Assembly (NCBI GenBank): GCA_031296115.1
Contig: JARLGI010000033.1
Coordinates: 1-64,000, forward strand
Source of the DNA: Acidobacteriota bacterium
GTDB taxonomy: Bacteria; Acidobacteriota; Terriglobia; Terriglobales; Acidobacteriaceae
Length of the DNA: 64,000 nucleotides
Reading direction: 5' to 3'
Positions 58,339 through 64,000 of the stretch are shown here, piece after piece; positions within the stretch are counted from its first letter, which is position 1; each line of letters starts with the position of its first letter. The notes beneath the pieces are model-generated. The model had not been told where the DNA came from, did no database searches, and saw only the letters and a list, made by a program, of their open reading frames with translations. The translations under genes and the position numbers were made by a program.

Positions 58339-60144
58339 CTACGCGAACGAGGTCTCTGTATACGTGCCGTACACCTCGCGCAGGGCCTCGCAGATTTCGC
58401 CGACGGTGGCATAGGCCTTCACCGCTGCGACGATATAAGGCATGGTGTTCGCCGGCGAGATCTGACCGTTCTCGCCCGCTTTCGGCTCTTGCGCCGCGGC
58501 TTTCTTCAGCGCATCGAGGCAGCGTCGCATTTCGTCGTTCGACCGCCGTTCGCGCAGTGACTTGAGCTTCTTGCTCTGCGCCTGCGCCACCTCTTCGCCG
58601 ATGTAGAGAATGTGCGGCGAAGGTTCTTCCACGACAAACTCATTTGCGCCGACCGTGATTTTCTCCTTCGCCTCGGTGGCGCGCTGGAACTGGTAACTGG
58701 CTTCCGCGATTTCCTTCTGCGGATAACCCTTCTCGATGGCCGCGACCATGCCGCCCATGGCGTCGAGCTTGTCGAAGTGATCGAACGCGCCTTTCTCCAT
58801 GTCGAGCGTGAGCCGCTCGACGAAGTACGAGCCGCCGAGCGGATCGACGGTCTGCGCCACGCCCGATTCGTAGGCGATAATCTGCTGCGTGCGCAGCGCG
58901 ATGCGCACCGCCTCTTCGGTCGGCAGCGCCAGCGCTTCGTCGTAGCTGTCGGTGTGCAGCGACTGCGTTCCGCCCAACACCGCGGCCAGCGCCTGTAGCG
59001 CGACGCGCGCCACGTTGTTCATCGGCTGCTGCGCGGTCAGCGAAACGCCCGCAGTTTGCGTGTGAAAGCGCATCAGCCGCGTGCGCTGGTTCTTGGCGCC
59101 GAAGCGGTCCTTCATCAGGCGATACCAGATTTTGCGCGACGCGCGGTACTTGGCAAGCTCCTCGAAGAAATCGTTGTGCGCGTTGAAGAAGAAGCTGAGC
59201 CGCGGGCCGAACTCATCCACGTCGAGGCCGCGACGCCGCGCCCATTCGACGTACTCGACGCCATCGTAGATGGTGAACGCCAGCTCCTGTAGCGCAGTCG
59301 AACCGGCTTCGCGAATGTGATAACCGGAGATCGAGATCGTGTTGAACTTCGGCGTGAACTTCGAGCCGAACTCGAAGGTGTCAATCACCAGCCGCATCGA
59401 GGGCGCCGGCGGATAGATGTATTCCTTTTGCGCGATGTATTCCTTCAGGATGTCGTTCTGGATGGTGCCGGAAATCTTCTGCCAGTCCGCGCCCTGCTTC
59501 TCGGCGACCGCGAGATACATCGCCCACAGCACCGATGCCGGCGAGTTGATGGTCATCGAGACCGTGGTCTTCTCCAGGTCGATGCCGTCGAACAGGATTT
59601 CCATGACTTCCAGCGAATCGATAGCAACGCCGCATTTGCCGACCTCGCCCTCGCTGAACGGATGGTCACTGTCATAACCCATCAATGTCGGAAGATCGAA
59701 CGCGACGGAGAGGCCCTGGCCGCCATGCTCCAGCAGGTACTTGTAGCGCTGGTTGGTTTCCTCAGGCGATGCGAACCCCGAGAACTGGCGCATGGTCCAC
59801 ATCTTGCCGCGATAGCCCGAGGCGTGAATGCCGCGCGTGTATGGTGGCTGTCCGGGATAGTTCAGGTAGTCGTCGTATTTCCAGTCGGCGGGGAGATCGG
59901 CCGGCGTGTAGAGCCGGCGAATCGGCATGCCGGAAATCGTGGTGAAGCGCGCGTGGCCGTGCTCATCGAGGTTGATGCCGGTGGGCGCACCGATGGGCTT
60001 CTCGGGATTCTTCTCGAGCGTTGGCGCGAGCGTCTTCTCCGCCCACCGCTTCTCGGAGTCGGACGGCTCGCGGAGGTTCTCGAAGAGGTCGGTCACCAAC
60101 GACTCGGCTACAGCTTTCCCGTTGGACTTGCGGCTATTCGGCAT
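58339..60144 (-). CDS. mutA: methylmalonyl-CoA mutase large (catalytic) subunit
   Basis: A 601-aa TIM-barrel subunit of adenosylcobalamin-dependent methylmalonyl-CoA mutase, without the B12 domain. [116 protein letters not shown] and [20 protein letters not shown] match the family in order. The C-terminus ends after the [13 protein letters not shown] region, so cobalamin binding must be supplied by the 140-aa protein at 56722. It fits use of propionyl-CoA or of branched-chain and odd-chain acyl-CoA from the neighbouring catabolic genes. Confidence 0.96.
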   Translation of the reverse strand: MPNSRKSNGKAVAESLVTDLFENLREPSDSEKRWAEKTLAPTLEKNPEKPIGAPTGINLDEHGHARFTTISGMPIRRLYTPADLPADWKYDDYLNYPGQPPYTRGIHASGYRGKMWTMRQFSGFASPEETNQRYKYLLEHGGQGLSVAFDLPTLMGYDSDHPFSEGEVGKCGVAIDSLEVMEILFDGIDLEKTTVSMTINSPASVLWAMYLAVAEKQGADWQKISGTIQNDILKEYIAQKEYIYPPAPSMRLVIDTFEFGSKFTPKFNTISISGYHIREAGSTALQELAFTIYDGVEYVEWARRRGLDVDEFGPRLSFFFNAHNDFFEELAKYRASRKIWYRLMKDRFGAKNQRTRLMRFHTQTAGVSLTAQQPMNNVARVALQALAAVLGGTQSLHTDSYDEALALPTEEAVRIALRTQQIIAYESGVAQTVDPLGGSYFVERLTLDMEKGAFDHFDKLDAMGGMVAAIEKGYPQKEIAEASYQFQRATEAKEKITVGANEFVVEEPSPHILYIGEEVAQAQSKKLKSLRERRSNDEMRRCLDALKKAAAQEPKAGENGQISPANTMPYIVAAVKAYATVGEICEALREVYGTYTETSFA

Positions 60145-60388
60145 CAGCTACCCCACTCGGATGGACTGTCTATGCTAGTAGATGCGGGGAAGGGGAGCAA
60201 GGCGGGAGGGTGGGGTCCGTTATTCCACGTGTACGAGTTCGAATTCAGATCCGCGGATGCGCAAGGAGTCGCTCTGCCTCAATTCCGGGGGTACGAGCTA
60301 GCCGCGCAGCGGCGGAAGCGCCTTGAGCCCGGCGCGTGAGCGCCGGGAAATCGGTCGGGTCGAGCCGAGCGGCTTGACCGGCGGCAGA
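60145..60388. other. gap with a GC hairpin
   Basis: No gene. CCCGGCGC-gtga-GCGCCGGG (60328-60347) is a perfect 8-bp stem followed by AAATC. It could act as a terminator for a transcript entering from the left, or as a repeat unit (GAGCTAGCCGCGCAGCGGCGG precedes it at 60295). Upstream of it, near 60180-60215, is a purine-rich string. Confidence 0.45.
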
Positions 60389-60510
60389 TTAAAACAGATG
60401 ATCCAGTTCGAACGCGACCCCCGATTTCTTCAGTAACGAAACATACTCCTGCTCGAAGCTTCGGCTGCGAACCTCATTCAGCTTGCGGAGGCCGTAGGCC
60501 TCGCCATGTG
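60389..60510 (-). pseudogene. C-terminal relic of a transposase-like protein
   Basis: On the minus strand a frame ending at TAA (60389-60391) reads AHGEAYGLRKLNEVRSRSFE, QEYVSLLKKSGVAFELDHLF. The R-S-x-S-F/Y-E-x-E-Y-x-x-L-L-K-K-x-G-x-x-(F/Y)-(D/E) pattern resembles the C-terminus of Y1/REP-associated tyrosine transposases as I remember them. Only about 40 codons remain, a stop lies just upstream, and it abuts the glycosyltransferase gene. This is a tentative identification. Confidence 0.35.
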
Positions 60511-60511
60511 C

Positions 60512-61273
60512 TCAGCCTGTTCTCGCGCGGCTTCGCTCCCACGCTTTGGCGTATTTCCAGCTCACATACTGCGTGTGGTAGAGGTGCAGCAGCAGGCCTT
60601 CGCGGCCGTCGAGGAAGCCGCCGCGCAGAACATAGTTGTAGAAGAACGTCAGCCGCGGACGGAGGACGATGTCCGTGAAGCTGAAGCCACGCGGTCCGTG
60701 CGCGACAGCCATCTGTGCCCCCAGCGACGAGTAGCGGTTCATGTGGTCGAGGTAGCTCGCGAGCGTTGGATAGGCGCGATGCAATAGATGACCCCGTAGA
60801 TTGGAGGCCGCGCCGTTCAAGTGCAGGTCCTCATGCACCAGCCGATCTTCAAACTGCGCCGTCCCGCGGCGGGAGAGCCGCAGCTTGCGATCGGGGTAGA
60901 AGCCGCCGTGGCGAATCCAGCGACCGAGGAAGAAGTTCTTGCGCGGAATGTAGAAGCCGGCGGCCGACGGGGTTTTTATCGCCGTGCTGATTTCGTCGGC
61001 CAGCGCAGGTTCCACCTCTTCGTCGGCATCGAGGGAGAGGATCCAATCTCCGCTCGCCTTGCCGAGCGCGAAGTTTTTCTGCCCGGCGAAGCCTCGCCAT
61101 GGCTCGACGAAAAACTTGGCGTGAAATGATTCCGCAATTTCGCGCGTGCGATCGGTCGAACCGGAGTCCACAACGACAATCTCGTCGGCCCAGGCGACGC
61201 TTTGCAGCGTGCGCGCGAGGTTGGCTTCCTCGTTCAGCGTGATGATGACGACCGATAGGCTCAAGCAAACCAT
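60512..61273 (-). CDS. GT2 glycosyltransferase, WaaE/KdtX-like
   Basis: A 253-aa cytoplasmic GT-A enzyme from ATG 61273, of the lipopolysaccharide core beta-1,4-glucosyltransferase type. Motifs are SVVIITLNEEANLARTLQSV, DEIVVVDSGSTDRTREIAE, GFAGQKNFALGKASGDWILS, the DxD-type SLDADEEVEPAL, YIPRKNFFLGRWIRHGGFYP (acceptor loop) and EDRLVHEDLHLNG. The C-terminal helical region ends YHTQYVSWKYAKAWER. A longer N-terminal extension in the same frame is non-conserved. It overlaps nothing and lies 89 bases downstream of the TolC-family gene on the same strand. Confidence 0.88.
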   Translation of the reverse strand: MVCLSLSVVIITLNEEANLARTLQSVAWADEIVVVDSGSTDRTREIAESFHAKFFVEPWRGFAGQKNFALGKASGDWILSLDADEEVEPALADEISTAIKTPSAAGFYIPRKNFFLGRWIRHGGFYPDRKLRLSRRGTAQFEDRLVHEDLHLNGAASNLRGHLLHRAYPTLASYLDHMNRYSSLGAQMAVAHGPRGFSFTDIVLRPRLTFFYNYVLRGGFLDGREGLLLHLYHTQYVSWKYAKAWERSRARTG

Positions 61274-61361
61274 GCTAATCGCATGGCGGTGCGGCGGGAA
61301 GAGAAAACGGCGCCGGCGAAGATGGTGTTCCGCCAGCGCGTGAGGTTTGGTGTGCCACAGC

Positions 61362-63503
61362 TCAGGGCTTCGGCGGAGCCTGCTCCTGCGGCTGGGCCGG
61401 AACATTCACCCCCGGAACCGGTATCGGCGTAAGGTTCGGCTGCGTCAGGTCATTGGTGTTCGCAGGCAAGACGCCCGGTACCTTGGGCAGATGTTGCACC
61501 TTGGCCGCCTCGGCGTCGTTCATGTCGATGCCGAGCCTGGTCAGCGTCTCCGCGGTCGACAGATCAAGCTGCACCTTGGATTTCTCGTAGTTCGTCGCAG
61601 CGATGAGCACGTTAGACTCCGCCTGCGTCAGGTTGCTGGACGCCTGCAGTACCAGCGTGCTGGTGGAAGCGCCCATGCGGAGTTTCTTCTGCTCGGCGTC
61701 CAGGTTCTGCGCCGCATAGTCGCGGGCGGCGATGGCCGCCTGCAGCCCGACGTAGTTCTGCTGCAAGGCAAACTGCGCCTGCCGCACCTGCAGCCGGATT
61801 GTATTTTCCGTCTGCTGCAAGCTCATCTGCGCCTGGCGGTATTCCAGCACCGACCGCACCTGGTCGGCCTGGACCATGCGGTTTCGCAGATTAATGTTGA
61901 CATTGACGCCAACGCCTTTGTCCGGTGCGCTGCCGTTGAAGAGATTCTGGAAGGCATCGTTGTAGCCAGTGGTCGGTGGTTTCGGCGGCGGACAGGCGGT
62001 ATTCGAACACAACGGGTTTGCCGGGCCCGCCAGGGCTGAGGCGCCATAGAACGCAAATACATCCACGGTGGGCAGCATCTGGTTGCGAATCGACTTCCGC
62101 GAAATCTCATTGTTGGTGAGCGTCAGGCGTCCGGTAATGATCTCGGGGCGCTGTTGCAGCGCCTGGCTAATCAACTCTTCCACCGGGCGCGTTTCGTACT
62201 GCTCATTGATATTCAGCGTATCGGTTGGAATCACCGGGGCGACCGCCAGTATCGGGTCGGCCATGTTGCGGGTGATGGCGTTCTTCATCAGCAATTGCTG
62301 AAGTTGAAGGTTGACCTCGGCGCTCACCAGGTTCTGCTTGGCGCTGGCCACTGCGCTCTGCGACTGCACGACGGCCAAAGGCGCCAGGGTTCCGGCCTGC
62401 ACCTGCTTCTGGTTGTCCGACAAGGTCTTTTCGGCCAGGCCGAGCGCTCTTTGCTGCACGGTGACGTTGGAATAGGCATTCACCAGGTCCCAGTAAATGT
62501 TCTCGATTTGTGACACCGTCTGGATAATCTGCTGACGGAAGGTCACGTCCGCAATCTCGCGGTTGTTGCGGGCAATGCGGATCCAGCGTAGGTTGGGATT
62601 GAAACCGAAGCCGGACAGCAGGTGCTGCCGCAGTTCAAAGCGGAAGTTGGGCGTGAGCGTCGGGTTCAGCGTGTTAAAGACCGAGTTAGAAGAAGTACGG
62701 CCGTTGTTAAAGCCCACCGTCATCAGGGTGCCGGTGGAGAAACCCTGGCTGTAGAGAAAGTTGGCCGTGGTCAGGTTCTGGTTCAGAACATTAGTCCCGG
62801 TGAAGATGGTGTTCGCCTCAGGTGTGTAAGAGCGCTCGACCCCTCCGGTTCCAGTGATGACAGGATCGTAGTTGTCGATCGGCGGGCCTTCGCCCTGGGT
62901 GGAGGCCACGAGGCCGCCCACGCCCGTGCCCGCTCCGCCGACGCCGATGCTTGTGCCGCCGGCGCCTCCTCCAGTGGAGCCCGTGGTGGAGGTGCCCGTG
63001 CCGCCCGCCGCGGTCGTTCCGGTGTTACCGCCCGGAGTGCCCGAGACCAGGCCGGCATTCACGCCGAGCGCGACCGCGCCGGAACTGGTGCGCAGAATGT
63101 CGGTATCGGCAATCGACAAGTTGTAGCGCTGAATACCGATATCGAGGTTGTCCTCAAGCGCCATGGCGACCGCATCGTTGAGCGAGAGATACAGCTTGCC
63201 GTCCTTCAACCTCTGGTCGATGTGCCCGCTGTTGGCCACGTTCAAGGGCGCGACCTCGCGTACCGTGTACACCACAAAAGGATTGGGCCACTGTCTCTTG
63301 CCCCGGCTGTAGTCCTGGTCGGAATACAAATGAGCATTGCGCTGCGGCATGGGCGCTTGGGGCCAAGGAGTGAGCGGCGGCGCTGCAGGAGTTGTGGTTT
63401 GCGGTGCCGGATTCTGGGCCAGACTCGCCATTGCCAGAAAACCAACCAGGCACACCGCGGACAATCTGGGGAACCGGGATCTTACGTACTCAGGAGCAGA
63501 CAT
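61362..63503 (-). CDS. TolC-family outer membrane protein
   Basis: A 713-aa outer-membrane factor. A signal peptide (LSAVCLVGFLAMASLAQ) and Pro-rich spacer are followed by the first OEP repeat (LYLSLNDAVAMALEDNLDIGIQRYN). A Gly/Thr-rich insertion near residues 150-200 (GGTGTSTTGSTGGGAGGTS) is not usual in TolC. The second OEP region has long helices (NIYWDLVNAYSNVTVQQRAL, QVQAGTLAPLAVVQSQSAVAS, QMSLQQTENTIRLQVRQAQF) and ends in a Pro/Gln-rich tail. It should form a trimeric export channel, with unknown inner-membrane partners. It is longer than TolC (about 490 aa). Confidence 0.9.
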   Translation of the reverse strand: MSAPEYVRSRFPRLSAVCLVGFLAMASLAQNPAPQTTTPAAPPLTPWPQAPMPQRNAHLYSDQDYSRGKRQWPNPFVVYTVREVAPLNVANSGHIDQRLKDGKLYLSLNDAVAMALEDNLDIGIQRYNLSIADTDILRTSSGAVALGVNAGLVSGTPGGNTGTTAAGGTGTSTTGSTGGGAGGTSIGVGGAGTGVGGLVASTQGEGPPIDNYDPVITGTGGVERSYTPEANTIFTGTNVLNQNLTTANFLYSQGFSTGTLMTVGFNNGRTSSNSVFNTLNPTLTPNFRFELRQHLLSGFGFNPNLRWIRIARNNREIADVTFRQQIIQTVSQIENIYWDLVNAYSNVTVQQRALGLAEKTLSDNQKQVQAGTLAPLAVVQSQSAVASAKQNLVSAEVNLQLQQLLMKNAITRNMADPILAVAPVIPTDTLNINEQYETRPVEELISQALQQRPEIITGRLTLTNNEISRKSIRNQMLPTVDVFAFYGASALAGPANPLCSNTACPPPKPPTTGYNDAFQNLFNGSAPDKGVGVNVNINLRNRMVQADQVRSVLEYRQAQMSLQQTENTIRLQVRQAQFALQQNYVGLQAAIAARDYAAQNLDAEQKKLRMGASTSTLVLQASSNLTQAESNVLIAATNYEKSKVQLDLSTAETLTRLGIDMNDAEAAKVQHLPKVPGVLPANTNDLTQPNLTPIPVPGVNVPAQPQEQAPPKP

Positions 63504-63745
63504 TTCTTACTCTCCAAAAAATGACGTTGCGAGTGCCAAGCAGTTGCTGCGTTTCTTCCCTGTTACCAGTCTTTGCAGCTGGAAGGGTCGCCCGAAAGCG
63601 ATTCCGGGCTGACGTTTGCGGGAGGACATAGTTGATTCAACCGCGTGAGCCGCGCGGGAATGGCATAGTATAGCTGACACATCGGTGCCACTACCGCGCG
63701 CTTTACACAGATTTACACTGCTTAACAGAAGCACATGATGCTGCT

Positions 63746-64000
63746 GTGAGCGCCGGAGACTCTATCAGCCGCAATATCAAAATCACGCTGGCCTATGACG
63801 GCTTCGGGTTCCGCGGATGGCAGGTGCAGCCCGGGTTGCCGACCGTGCAAGGCACGCTGGCGGAATGCATTCGGCGAATTACCGGCGAAGACGTCCTGCC
63901 GCAGGGCTCGGGCCGCACCGATTCAGGGGTTCACGCGCTGGCACAAGTGGCCTCGGTAACCCTGGAATCGCCAATACCGGAGCAAAACCTGATCGTCGCT
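63746..64000 (+). CDS. truA: tRNA pseudouridine synthase TruA, N-terminal part (runs off the window)
   Basis: From GTG 63746 the frame stays open to the window edge (85 codons): NIKITLAYDGFGFRGWQVQP, GTLAECIRRITGEDVLPQGS and GRTDSGVHALAQVA. The last contains the catalytic Asp of TruA, which makes pseudouridine at positions 38-40 of tRNA anticodon arms. GTG is the only start that gives the conserved N-terminus. Two nearby ATGs are in other frames and stop at once. Confidence 0.92.
   Translation, partial: MSAGDSISRNIKITLAYDGFGFRGWQVQPGLPTVQGTLAECIRRITGEDVLPQGSGRTDSGVHALAQVASVTLESPIPEQNLIVA

Overview
The window reads as a piece of an Acidobacteriota chromosome (class Terriglobia, Koribacter-like), probably soil derived. 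The evidence is high GC, an acidobacterial-type VWFA-related protein, a fragment that looks like a GloVer-type repeat protein, TonB C-terminal proteins in tandem, many MacB-fold permeases, a hopanoid-type glycosyltransferase, and several dispersed intergenic repeats that I associate with this group (GGGGCTAAAGCC, GTCATCCTGAGCG...GTCGAAGGACC, CAACTGGC/CAACTAGC strings). Taxonomy is inferred from gene content only.

Layout. 0-1.5 kb: a decayed IS3-family element whose transposase is one long reading frame broken by three TAG codons. 1.7-9.1 kb: dnaG, a DUF4136 protein, a wrecked membrane glycosyltransferase, bipA/typA, and a broken plus an intact TonB-domain gene. 9.6-12.4 kb: a gas/redox patch with a hemerythrin-like protein, an RskA/SigK-type anti-sigma/sigma pair and an exported truncated hemoglobin. 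12.5-19.7 kb: a mirror-symmetric divergent cassette of two glycosyltransferases (one HpnI-like) and four MacB-fold permeases with no ATPase. 20.0-21.6 kb: msrP and msrQ, both frameshifted. 21.7-27.9 kb: a CHASE3-PAS histidine kinase and a cytochrome c maturation operon (ccmF, ccmH and two accessory genes). 28.0-29.1 kb: two decayed genes now joined in one frame across a TAG. 30.1-34.7 kb: an ECF sigma/anti-sigma operon that continues into B-box, LiaI/LiaF-like, DUF4097 and zinc-ribbon membrane proteins, which looks like an envelope-stress module. 34.7-44.9 kb: a long minus-strand run (cmk, AlkZ-related, mutL, VWFA, rluD, vapC, vapB, TPR lipoprotein, PBP1b-like), with the toxin-antitoxin pair translationally interleaved with rluD. 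45.8-60.1 kb: catabolism (cupin, hutH, thioesterase, M23 peptidase, two enoyl-CoA hydratases, HMG-CoA lyase, acyl-CoA carboxylase beta, split methylmalonyl-CoA mutase), consistent with leucine, histidine and propionyl-CoA breakdown, plus a Tat-exported HisC-like aminotransferase. 60.5-64 kb: a WaaE-like glycosyltransferase, a TolC-family outer-membrane protein and the start of truA.

The most unusual points are the symmetric glycosyltransferase/permease cassette, the sigma-controlled envelope operon, loss of the whole MsrPQ repair system with one lesion next to the molybdenum-ligand cysteine, an amber-only decay pattern in the IS3 transposase, and dispersed repeats that supply coding ends (a truncated enoyl-CoA hydratase, the start of a lipoprotein, the leader of HMG-CoA lyase). 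I found no tRNA, rRNA or CRISPR array.
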